Assembly: GCA_037446395.1 (NCBI GenBank)
Contig: JBBIIP010000037.1
Span: 1-21,087, forward strand
Direction: 5' to 3'
DNA length: 21,087 nt
Source of the DNA: JAAYJT01 sp037446395
GTDB taxonomy: Bacteria; Bacteroidota; Bacteroidia; Bacteroidales; JAAYJT01
The notes below the pieces were generated by a model. The model was not told where the DNA came from. It saw only the letters and a list, made by a program, of their open reading frames with translations, and did no database searches. Shown here one piece after another: positions 14,400 to 21,087 of this stretch. Within the stretch, counting starts at the first letter, position 1; every line of letters begins with the position of its first letter. The translations under genes and the position numbers were made by a program.

Positions 14400-15122
14400 A
14401 TGATATTCAAAAAAATGATACTTTTATTTTGGGCTGCCTTGTTTTTTGCAGGCACCATTTGGGCCCAGGTCAATACTTCCGACATCAACCAAACCGATGC
14501 CAAGGGTCAAAAGCAGGGTTATTGGAAAAAAACCGGGGCAAAAGGTGAAACTATTTACGAAGGGAATTTCAAAGACGATAAACCCAGTGGTGAATTTCGC
14601 TATTTCTACCCTAACGGAAAGATAAAAGCAATAATGATTTATGAAGACGATGGCTTTGCTTCAACTACAACATTCTTGCAGCCAAATCAAAAAATTCAGG
14701 CAGAAGGCAGGCATGTAAATCAAAAAAAAGAAGGCCTTTGGATTTTTTACAATGAAAACGGCATAAAATCATCGGAGGAGAATTACCTGAATGATGAACG
14801 ACATGGATTATGCAAAAACTTTTACGCCGATGGTCAGGTGCTGGAAGCAACCGAGTATGATCATGGAAAAAAACAGGGCAAATGGCAGCAATTTTATTCT
14901 GACGGAACCATAAAGACCGCAGCGACGTATGCAAATGATCTGTTGCATGGCGAAGCCCGATTCTATTATCCCGATGGAAAAATCAGCATTATAGGACAAT
15001 ATGTAAATGGTTTAAAAAACGGAGCCTGGACCTATTTCGACAAGCAGGGAAAACCCGAGAGAACAGACAATTGGCGCATGGGAACACTTCCTGAAAGTCA
15101 GTTGCAGGCAGAGCCCGAGTAA
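14400..15122 (+). CDS. Exported MORN-repeat (YwqK-like) protein
   Basis: A 240-residue protein with a signal peptide (about 1-22, ending TIWA-Q) followed by six or seven copies of a short repeat of the type G-x-W-x-x-F/Y-Y-x-x-G-x-I-x-x-x-x-x-Y (for example GKWQQFYSDGTIKTAATY). These are MORN_2 variants. Database names often call such proteins YwqK-family antitoxins, but this one is secreted and has no toxin partner. No enzymatic residues are evident; a binding or scaffold role in the envelope is the most that can be said. Its 3' end overlaps the convergent HAD gene by 25 nt. Confidence 0.82.
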   Translation: MIFKKMILLFWAALFFAGTIWAQVNTSDINQTDAKGQKQGYWKKTGAKGETIYEGNFKDDKPSGEFRYFYPNGKIKAIMIYEDDGFASTTTFLQPNQKIQAEGRHVNQKKEGLWIFYNENGIKSSEENYLNDERHGLCKNFYADGQVLEATEYDHGKKQGKWQQFYSDGTIKTAATYANDLLHGEARFYYPDGKISIIGQYVNGLKNGAWTYFDKQGKPERTDNWRMGTLPESQLQAEPE

Positions 15123-15775
15123 GCATTCAGCAAAAGGGGAATTTGCGAAAGCGATTTCAACACAAGACGACCGGTTAGATTTAGTTTTTCTTCGTCCTGG
15201 TGGCCATTTGAAATCAACACACATTGCCAGCCCAACTTCTCTGCCACTTCATGATCGTGCACTGTATCTCCAACCAGTAAAATTTGATCCCCCGGTAATC
15301 CAATTTTCGCCAATAACATTTCGGCAACCACGTCTTTACCATTTGCATAGTGATCGGTAGTGCCTGCAACAAAATCAAAATATTTAAAAATGCCTTTGGC
15401 CTTCAATGATGTTTCGAGCATTTCCTGTTCCATTGCCGAAAGAATAAATTGCCTGTAACCCATTTGGCTGATGGCTTGGAGGGTTGGCAGCACCTCATTA
15501 AAAAGCTGGCTCATGGGAAGTCGTTCCCGATAAAGTTCGATAAATTCAATGGCCATCACATCAAAAGGTTCCGCATTGAAGTCGAAACCGGCCTTCTCAT
15601 AGTAATCTTTTACGGGAAACCCGAATAAAGATCGGTAGCTGGTATAATTTAATTGTTTCAATTTCCGCTGTGCGAGCATCAGGTTGATTGCATCAACGCA
15701 GGTATCAACATCATCGAGCAAGGTCCCGTTCCAATCCCACACCAGGGATTTTATCTGAAATGGATGGAATTTCAT
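15098..15775 (-). CDS. HAD-family hydrolase, phosphoglycolate-phosphatase-like
   Basis: A 225-residue protein with HAD motif I as DWNGTLLDD (nucleophile D14), an alpha-helical cap (about 22-90), motif II around ILSAMEQ and motif IV as LLVGDTVHDHEVA. In motif I the second acidic residue, usually the general acid/base of phosphatases, is Asn (N16). This makes the reaction uncertain, although the DWNGT form is found in other HAD proteins of this phylum. The fold resembles phosphoglycolate phosphatase and beta-phosphoglucomutase relatives. It is convergent with the MORN gene. A -7 box ends six bases before its ATG. Confidence 0.85.
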   Translation of the reverse strand: MKFHPFQIKSLVWDWNGTLLDDVDTCVDAINLMLAQRKLKQLNYTSYRSLFGFPVKDYYEKAGFDFNAEPFDVMAIEFIELYRERLPMSQLFNEVLPTLQAISQMGYRQFILSAMEQEMLETSLKAKGIFKYFDFVAGTTDHYANGKDVVAEMLLAKIGLPGDQILLVGDTVHDHEVAEKLGWQCVLISNGHQDEEKLNLTGRLVLKSLSQIPLLLNAYSGSACN

Positions 15776-15780
15776 GGCCG

Positions 15781-15788
15781 CAAAAATA
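15781..15788 (-). promoter_or_regulatory. -7 box very close to the HAD start codon
   Basis: On the minus strand TATTTTTG is an exact TAnnTTTG match whose last base (15781) is 6 nt from the A of the ATG (15775). Transcription would start at or within a few bases of the start codon, giving a leaderless or nearly leaderless mRNA. No -33 element is visible. Confidence 0.42.
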
Positions 15789-15848
15789 TAAACTTTAGGC
15801 CCCTGTTCGTTTTTTTATTGTGATGGATGTTATTTAAATTGGCCTGTG

Positions 15849-15856
15849 TATCTTTG
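15849..15856 (+). promoter_or_regulatory. -7 box for the DUF4293 gene
   Basis: TATCTTTG matches TAnnTTTG exactly and lies 29 nt before the ATG at 15886. Transcription would begin near 15862. No TTG or TTTG is at the ideal -33 distance; the nearest TTG is about 28 nt upstream. Confidence 0.5.
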
Positions 15857-15885
15857 TCATCACCTTTAATCTATAAATACAGGCC

Positions 15886-16338
15886 ATGATACAAAGAATC
15901 CAATCCGCTTATCTCGCCTTGGCAGCTATTGCCATTGGTGCAATGTTTTTCTTTCCTGTGTGCAACTTCTATAGCGATCAGTTTTTCTTCGAATTCGGAT
16001 TGACAGGCGTTTCGGATCAGACATTGGTCGAAATCAAAGTATGGCCGCTTCAGGTGATGGCTGCTGGATTAATGATCATATCCCTATTTTCCATTTTCCT
16101 TTACAAAAAAAGGACTTTTCAAATGAGAATAATCAGGATTGCAGTGTTGCTTGATCTTGCATTCATCATCATGACATACTTTGGCTATGTTGATGTGATT
16201 GTTAAGAAAGTAGCAGTTAGTTCGCAGTATGAGTTTGGAAGCTATCTACCCTTGATCACACTAGTTTTTCTAATATTGGCCCTGCGCGCTGTGATGGGTG
16301 ATGAAAAAAAGATTCGGGCAGCTGACCGGCTTCGTTAG
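15886..16338 (+). CDS. DUF4293 family membrane protein
   Basis: A 150-residue protein with four hydrophobic helices (about 7-26, 53-72, 80-102, 119-137). The N-terminus MIQRIQSAYLALA is the signature of DUF4293, a family known mainly from Bacteroidota. A short soluble loop with NFYSDQFFFEFG lies between helices 1 and 2, and the tail is basic and cytoplasmic (DEKKIRAADRLR). The biochemical role of the family is not known. It is transcribed alone from a -7 box 29 nt upstream and converges on the metallophosphoesterase gene. Confidence 0.86.
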   Translation: MIQRIQSAYLALAAIAIGAMFFFPVCNFYSDQFFFEFGLTGVSDQTLVEIKVWPLQVMAAGLMIISLFSIFLYKKRTFQMRIIRIAVLLDLAFIIMTYFGYVDVIVKKVAVSSQYEFGSYLPLITLVFLILALRAVMGDEKKIRAADRLR

Positions 16339-16353
16339 CAGTGATTGAACCAC

Positions 16354-16848
16354 CTACCGTCTGAGAACATCATACACCTGTAAATCGGTAACCTTACCTT
16401 TTTCAATTTCGCACCTTATCAGGGTGATATGTGTGTGAAATCCTGAGTTTCCTGCCGCGCCGGGGTTTATATGCAACAGGTTAAATTGAGTATCGAATAT
16501 CACTTTGAGGATATGCGAATGACCGCAAACGAAAATATCCGGCTTTTCTTTTAGGATCGTTTTTTGGGCATTCGGAACGTACTTTCCGGGATAGCCTCCA
16601 ATGTGGGTGATGAAAACTTTTGCTTCTTCGCAAACAAAAATCTGCTGTTCAGGAAAGATAAGTCTGATGGCTGTGCCATCAATATTACCGTACACGCCCT
16701 TGAGGGGCTTGAAGGCAGAGAGTTTCTCAATGATTTCTGTCGAACCTATATCTCCGGCATGCCAAATTTCATCAACCCGCTCGAAAAAAACATAGATTGA
16801 TTCGGGAATATGGCCATGAGTGTCGGATAAAATTCCAATTCGTTTCAA
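16354..16848 (-). CDS. YfcE-like metallophosphoesterase
   Basis: A 164-residue protein with the full calcineurin-like metal-site set: SDTHG (8-12), HAGDIG (30-35), GNIDG (54-58), THIGG (81-85) and GHSH (109-112). This is the MJ0936/YfcE subfamily of small phosphodiesterases that use two metal ions. It starts 19 nt after the CorA stop and has no promoter of its own, so it is co-transcribed with the metal transporter. The natural substrate is unknown. Confidence 0.93.
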   Translation of the reverse strand: MKRIGILSDTHGHIPESIYVFFERVDEIWHAGDIGSTEIIEKLSAFKPLKGVYGNIDGTAIRLIFPEQQIFVCEEAKVFITHIGGYPGKYVPNAQKTILKEKPDIFVCGHSHILKVIFDTQFNLLHINPGAAGNSGFHTHITLIRCEIEKGKVTDLQVYDVLRR

Positions 16849-16867
16849 AGAATGGGTAAATCAAAGG

Positions 16868-17941
16868 TTACAACCACTTTCGTTTCTTAATAAACCAGAG
16901 CAACATCACAGTAACAAACAGCATGAATCCCAACACCATGGGGTAACCCCATTTCCACTCAAGTTCAGGCATAAACCTGAAATTCATTCCATAAATGCCG
17001 GCAAGGAATGTCAGCGGCATGAAAATGGTGGCAAAAATGGTTAAAGTCTTCATGATATTATTCATTTTGCTCGATACCACTGACATTTGAAGTTCCATCA
17101 GGCTGGTAATCAAATCTCGCAGATTATCTAAACCATGAGTCAGGTAATTCAGATGATCAAGCACATCGTCAAGATAGTTATAGGTACTTTGTTCGATGAG
17201 TTGAAAATCTTTTTGCTTCACTTTGCGCATCTCATCGCGTAGAGAGATGATGTTGCGTCTTAGAAAAATCAGCTTCTTTTTGGCAATAAGGATTTCTTCC
17301 GAGATTCCTTCGTTTTTATTTGAAAGCATTAATTCTTCAAGCAACTCCAGCTTATCTTCAATGTGGTCTAAAATAATGTAATAATGGTCAACAGTTGCAT
17401 CAATCAGGCGATAAAAAAGGTAGTCGGCATTTCTTTTCCTAAGAAAACCTTTCGATGTGGCGATGTTCTCCCTTACAGGGTCGAATAAATCTCCGTCCTT
17501 TTCCTGAAATGTCAGCAAATAATAATTGCCAAGAATCATGCTCACATGCTCGTGCTCAATTACTTGTTTTTCATTGTCATAAGTAAGCATTTTTAAGGTC
17601 AGAAAAAGGTAGGTTCCATAGTCTTCGAGTTTGGGCATGTGGTTGGTATGAAGAATATCTTCGAGCACCAGGGGATGTATTTCGAGTTGACTTCCAATCT
17701 TTTCGATTACTGAAGTATCGTGCAATCCGTTGATATTGATCCAATTAACCTTTTCTGGTTTGATTCGGGCCACGGCTTTTTCGATAGAATCCAAACCAAT
17801 GCTTTCAAACTCAGGCTCATTGTATTGAATGAACTGAATTGTAACATGTGCTTGCCGTCTCTCGTGGGTATATACCAGGGTGCCCGGCATCAATCCTGGC
17901 TGTTTCCTTGCTCTCCGGCGACGGGTTTTGCTGTTTTGCAT
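16868..17941 (-). CDS. corA: CorA-type magnesium/cobalt transporter
   Basis: The ATG at 17941 (MQNSKTRRRR) is preferred to one 90 bases upstream, because a -7 box lies at 17957-17964 and the 357-residue length fits CorA. The soluble N-terminal domain (about 20-250) holds WININGLHD and LVLEDILHTNHMPKLEDYG, followed by a long stalk helix. The two C-terminal helices come at the end, with the pore signature YGMNF (GMN at 318-320), a loop with MPEL and the basic tail KKRKWL. It forms a pentameric channel for Mg2+, Co2+ or Ni2+. It leads a two-gene unit with the metallophosphoesterase. Confidence 0.94.
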   Translation of the reverse strand: MQNSKTRRRRARKQPGLMPGTLVYTHERRQAHVTIQFIQYNEPEFESIGLDSIEKAVARIKPEKVNWININGLHDTSVIEKIGSQLEIHPLVLEDILHTNHMPKLEDYGTYLFLTLKMLTYDNEKQVIEHEHVSMILGNYYLLTFQEKDGDLFDPVRENIATSKGFLRKRNADYLFYRLIDATVDHYYIILDHIEDKLELLEELMLSNKNEGISEEILIAKKKLIFLRRNIISLRDEMRKVKQKDFQLIEQSTYNYLDDVLDHLNYLTHGLDNLRDLITSLMELQMSVVSSKMNNIMKTLTIFATIFMPLTFLAGIYGMNFRFMPELEWKWGYPMVLGFMLFVTVMLLWFIKKRKWL

Positions 17942-17956
17942 GATGCTGTTTTTATG

Positions 17957-17964
17957 CAAATTTA
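17957..17964 (-). promoter_or_regulatory. -7 box of the corA unit
   Basis: On the minus strand TAAATTTG matches TAnnTTTG exactly and ends 16 nt before the ATG at 17941, predicting a leader of about ten bases. No -33 box is apparent. Its place excludes 18031 as the start if this promoter is used. Confidence 0.5.
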
Positions 17965-18031
17965 GTAATCTTTCTTTCTGCCAGGCATGAATGGATTTAA
18001 AGCAACTGATGTTAAAAAAGGGGTCTTCCAT

Positions 18032-18274
18032 ACGATTTTTAGAATTCTTGCTTTCTCAAAAGGTGGTAGGAATTCTACAAATGGCCGGTTTGCGCAACTG
18101 CTGTATCCTAATAATGTTGAATTATTCATCCAATCTGATTTAGTTATCATCTTTTAAGTCAGAAATGAAAAGCTTAATATTAAAGCAGAAGGTTGGTATT
18201 TTGGTAGTTACATAACATTTTTTGAAAATTTGAAAAAGCTGAAAAATATAGGCTGTTCATTTCTCTAATATTAT
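18032..18274. other. Intergenic stretch without a recognisable gene
   Basis: The region between corA and the Omp28-like gene is AT-rich. A 62-codon open frame on the minus strand (18150-17962) has no recognisable motif, overlaps the corA promoter and is not called. The only signal I see is the -7 box just downstream at 18275-18282. Confidence 0.5.
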
Positions 18275-18282
18275 TAAATTTG
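18275..18282 (+). promoter_or_regulatory. -7 box upstream of the Omp28-like gene
   Basis: TAAATTTG matches TAnnTTTG exactly. Transcription would start near 18289 and leave a leader of about 108 nt before the ATG at 18397, long for this genome. The -33 position reads GGCTGTTC, a poor match. A regulatory leader is possible but I see no strong hairpin in it. Confidence 0.42.
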
Positions 18283-18396
18283 CAACCATATTTCCCCTTG
18301 CCGCACAACTTATTTGTGAGATTGAGATGTAGCCAAATGTTTTTTTTTGAGAACTAGGTCATTGAATTAATAGTAGAAACTCTTAAATCCCAAAAC

Positions 18397-20154
18397 ATGA
18401 AAAAATCTACCCTGTCATTCATTGTTTACCTGCTAGGTATTCTTACACTGTCTGCTCAAACAATTGTCCCTGTCGTTCCGATGAACAAAAATGTGGTGCT
18501 TGAAGAATATACCGGACTGAATTGTGTTTATTGCCCTGATGGCCACCGCATTGCCAACCTGATCAAAGCATCAAATCCAACAAGAGTCAACCTGATAAAT
18601 ATTCATCAGGGGAGTTTTGCCACTCCTTCCACTGGTCAACCCGATTATCGCACTCCCTGGGGCAATGCATTGGCCGGCCAAACCGGGCTTACAGGCTATC
18701 CTTCCGGTACTGTGAACCGGCGCGTTTTCTCAGGTAGCGTTACGGCACTTAGCCGCAGCGCCTGGACCGGAGCTGCCAACACCATTCTGTCGCAGGCATC
18801 TTATGTGAATGTAGCGGCAACAGCCACGGTAGATATTGCAACCCGCCTACTCACGGTGAATGTCGAAGCTTACTATACTGCCAACGGGCCTGCCCAAAAC
18901 AACCTCAATGTTGCATTGATGCAGAACAACGTCATAGGGCCACAAACCGGTGGTGCCACCTACAATCCAGGCTATGTGGTACCACCCAATCTGTACCGGC
19001 ACATGCATATGCTCCGCCACCTGCTCACAGGGCAATGGGGAGATGAAATAACCAAAACCAGCGCCGGCACTTTTGTTTCCCGCGCCTATACATATACATT
19101 GCCTGCTCACATCAACAACATTGAACTTTCCCTTGGCAACCTCGAAGTTGTTGTGTTTATCGCTGAGGTGCAGCAAAACATCATTACCGGAAATGAAGCC
19201 CAGCTGACATACATAAACTTCCCCTTTCTACGCGATGCATCCATTGGACTCAGAGAAGTGCCAGCAGAAATCTGCCTCGGAAAAATCCTACCTAAAATTA
19301 CCTTAAGAAACGAAGGCTCACACGAAATCACTTCGATAGATCTTACTTACACAGTAAATGGTAACCCCGCTCAGAATCATAAATGGACCGGAAGCCTGCC
19401 TATGTTTGCTTCTGTTGATGTCACACTCCCCGAGTTAGCCCTCACGACCTCACCAACTTATAATCTTCAGGTGAATATCACTAAAGTGAATAATCTTGAT
19501 GATCCAAATCCTGCCAATAATTCAGCCACTGCCAACATTCCCCATACCACCAGAACATCTGCCGGGAAAACCCATACATTGAAATTCAGGCAAGACAGGT
19601 ATGGATCGGAAACTACCTGGCGGCTTGTTCAGTCGGCCACAGGGCAGGTCATTGCATCAGGTGGTCCCTTTGCAAACCTGGCAGCCAATGGAATCTTAGA
19701 GCATACCTACAATCTCACTTTGCCAAGTGGCGGCTGCTATGCCATGCAGGTTTTCGATTCGTACGGTGATGGTATGAATACCGGATTCGGAGCCGGGGGC
19801 TATACACTGCTCGATGAAAATGGTAACATAATAACCTTTAATGGTATTTTCCAATTTGAGGACACGAAACTATTTACACTCCTATCTGTTACCGGGATTG
19901 GGAACCCAACTCCACAATCTGTGCACACTTATCCCAATCCGGCAGGCAATCTGGTGTATTTTAGAAACACCAACGGGTATCATACAATTCATATTTTCAG
20001 CGCAATCGGGCAAATGGCCAAGATTGTCGAAAATTTTGATGGTAACGAAGGCCAGCATGGCATTGATGTGAGCGACCTGGCCAATGGGGTTTATTTTGTA
20101 AAACTCACCGGAGTAAATCGCGAAACCATTACAAAACTCGTGATTTCTCGGTAG
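18397..20154 (+). CDS. Omp28-related T9SS cargo protein with CxxC domain
   Basis: A 585-residue secreted protein. The signal peptide (1-20, ending LSA-Q) is followed by an Omp28-related thioredoxin-like domain with EEYTGLNCVYCPDGHR (C43, C46). An interior region (about 285-375) resembles a beta-sandwich with LRNEGSHEITSIDLTYTVNG and NNLDDPNPANNSA. Then comes a domain of the CYAMQVFDSYGDGMNTGFGAG type. The last 75 residues are a T9SS type A sorting domain: YPNPAGNLVYF, then GQMAKIVENF, GIDVSDLANGVYFVKL and the basic end VISR. It should cross the outer membrane through the type IX system and be anchored to the surface or released. Omp28 was described as a Porphyromonas surface protein; its molecular role is not settled. 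Confidence 0.86.
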   Translation: MKKSTLSFIVYLLGILTLSAQTIVPVVPMNKNVVLEEYTGLNCVYCPDGHRIANLIKASNPTRVNLINIHQGSFATPSTGQPDYRTPWGNALAGQTGLTGYPSGTVNRRVFSGSVTALSRSAWTGAANTILSQASYVNVAATATVDIATRLLTVNVEAYYTANGPAQNNLNVALMQNNVIGPQTGGATYNPGYVVPPNLYRHMHMLRHLLTGQWGDEITKTSAGTFVSRAYTYTLPAHINNIELSLGNLEVVVFIAEVQQNIITGNEAQLTYINFPFLRDASIGLREVPAEICLGKILPKITLRNEGSHEITSIDLTYTVNGNPAQNHKWTGSLPMFASVDVTLPELALTTSPTYNLQVNITKVNNLDDPNPANNSATANIPHTTRTSAGKTHTLKFRQDRYGSETTWRLVQSATGQVIASGGPFANLAANGILEHTYNLTLPSGGCYAMQVFDSYGDGMNTGFGAGGYTLLDENGNIITFNGIFQFEDTKLFTLLSVTGIGNPTPQSVHTYPNPAGNLVYFRNTNGYHTIHIFSAIGQMAKIVENFDGNEGQHGIDVSDLANGVYFVKLTGVNRETITKLVISR

Positions 20155-20188
20155 GCAATTCTTAAAAATAATTTCTGGTTATTTTGGC

Positions 20189-20202
20189 GCAAAATATTTT
20201 GC
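20189..20202. repeat. 14-bp palindrome between the two T9SS cargo genes
   Basis: GCAAAATATTTTGC is a perfect palindrome 49 nt before the second T9SS gene. The stretch 20186-20199 (GGCGCAAAATATTT) is identical to the minus strand of the ars operator at 12408-12421. No T tract follows, so it is not a clear terminator. It may be an operator, or the match may be chance in AT-rich DNA. Confidence 0.35.
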
Positions 20203-20250
20203 AAAAAGTTTTGCACACTTTTTGTGAAAAATAGCTAATCAACATCTTTT

Positions 20251-21000
20251 ATGATGAAACATATTTTACCAATTTTAATTTTTCTTTCTCTTTCTTTTGT
20301 GCAGACTTTCGGGCAAAGTTTTAGCCTTTCCGATGATAATGGCCCCATAGCTAACGGAACTGTTGTACAGGTAATTGCCGCACCCTCCACAGAGATTGTT
20401 ACATTCAGGGCATCAATAAAAAACAACAGCACTGCCACAAAAAGCCTCAAAGCCAGGAAAACCCACATTGCGATCCTCCCAAACACCTTCAATACTTTTT
20501 GTTGGGCAGGCACATGTTATGCTCCCACCACCTTTGTTTCGCCCGATCTGCTTACTCTTGCACCAGGGCAAACCTCCGGAAGAAATGATTTTTACAGCGA
20601 TTACCTTCCGGAAAACCAGGCTGGAACCTCAAAAATCAGATACACCTTCTTCGATTCTACAAATCCCAATGACTCTGTCAGCGTGATCGTTCACTTCGTC
20701 ACCAGTACAACTGGTGCCGATGACCTAATAGCCACACCTACAGACATCATCAGCAACCCTTTTCCAAATCCGGCATCATTCAAGGTATCTTTTATACTTA
20801 ATTTATCAAGCAAACAATCAAACCCCAGGATTATCCTGCGAAACATCATGGGCGCAACAGTGATAGAGCAACCTATAACACAGCGTTCTGGCGATTGCTC
20901 TCTGGCTGTTGAACACCTGAAAGAAGGGGTTTATTTTTATACTTTATTGGTTAATTCAAACACGATCATTAAAACCGGCAAGTTGATCATAAAGCGCTGA
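20251..21000 (+). CDS. Small T9SS type A sorting-domain protein
   Basis: A 249-residue secreted protein with a signal peptide (about 1-21, ending TFG-Q). A single immunoglobulin-like beta-sandwich (about 25-155) follows, with a Cys pair in FCWAGTCYAP and TLAPGQTSGRNDFYSDY, and then a T9SS type A sorting domain (about 168-249; NPFPNPASFKVSF, LKEGVYFYTL, KTGKLIIKR). The middle is not recognised as a named enzyme. It lies 96 nt behind the Omp28-like gene and no exact -7 box was found between them, so the two are probably read together. The remaining 87 bases of the window hold nothing I can identify. Confidence 0.83.
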   Translation: MMKHILPILIFLSLSFVQTFGQSFSLSDDNGPIANGTVVQVIAAPSTEIVTFRASIKNNSTATKSLKARKTHIAILPNTFNTFCWAGTCYAPTTFVSPDLLTLAPGQTSGRNDFYSDYLPENQAGTSKIRYTFFDSTNPNDSVSVIVHFVTSTTGADDLIATPTDIISNPFPNPASFKVSFILNLSSKQSNPRIILRNIMGATVIEQPITQRSGDCSLAVEHLKEGVYFYTLLVNSNTIIKTGKLIIKR

Positions 21001-21087
21001 TTGTGCTGCCAGGTGGGTGCTCAAGGGTAATCTCGTTTTGTTACTTCATTCATATTGAATAATATAGATGATATTTTTATTTGTTGT

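Noticed and set aside
14400..15122. YwqK-type antitoxin of a toxin-antitoxin pair
   Set aside because: The protein has a signal peptide and no candidate toxin gene is beside it; only the repeat type is shared with that name.
17962..18150. 62-codon minus-strand open frame upstream of corA
   Set aside because: No recognisable motif, and it overlaps the probable corA promoter and leader.
1..21087. Mobile element, prophage, CRISPR array or defence island
   Set aside because: No transposase, integrase, spaced direct repeats, nuclease or helicase genes were seen; the genes are metabolic, envelope and resistance functions.

Overview
The window looks like chromosomal DNA of an anaerobic or facultative member of the Bacteroidota (Bacteroidales/Marinilabiliales-like). 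Signs are several exact TAnnTTTG -7 promoter boxes, weak ribosome-binding sites, tRNA genes without an encoded CCA, two proteins with T9SS type A C-terminal sorting domains, a DUF4293 protein, and an ars cluster whose ArsR, ArsF and ArsG match the Bacteroidota type. No transposase, integrase, CRISPR array, rRNA or phage gene was seen.

Layout. 1-730: two tandem terminators of an upstream unit, then tRNA-Ser(GCU) and tRNA-Pro(UGG) behind a good promoter and followed by a terminator. 734-7562: a Crp/Fnr-type regulator (minus strand) diverges from a respiratory and sulfurtransferase block (plus strand). That block holds an octaheme cytochrome c of the octaheme tetrathionate reductase family, a di-heme membrane cytochrome b, a one-domain rhodanese lipoprotein and a two-domain rhodanese lipoprotein, ending at a terminator. 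A phosphate-selective-porin-like protein and a periplasmic two-domain sulfurtransferase follow, with a second terminator. The two units together encode eight c-hemes and five rhodanese domains. They plausibly form an electron-transfer and sulfane-sulfur handling module at the cell envelope, for example for tetrathionate, thiosulfate or polysulfide; the substrate is inferred.

7699-12360 (minus strand, read right to left): an arsenic cluster of small thioredoxin, arsR, arsF-family lipoprotein, arsG-family permease, a broken arsC, arsM, a broken acr3, and a large CxC permease. By eye, both the arsenate reductase and the ACR3 arsenite pump are pseudogenes carrying several independent lesions each. 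The ArsF/ArsG pair, the methyltransferase, the regulator, the thioredoxin and the last permease remain open. Two interlocked perfect inverted repeats upstream form a probable ArsR operator.

12547-18031: ordinary genes. These are a FadL/OmpP1-type outer membrane protein with a long Ala/Gly-rich insert, an exported MORN-repeat protein, a HAD hydrolase, a DUF4293 membrane protein, a YfcE-like metallophosphoesterase and a CorA transporter. 18397-21000: two T9SS cargo proteins, the first an Omp28-related protein with a thioredoxin-like CxxC. Several starts were moved to an internal ATG where signal peptides, family length or promoter position support it.
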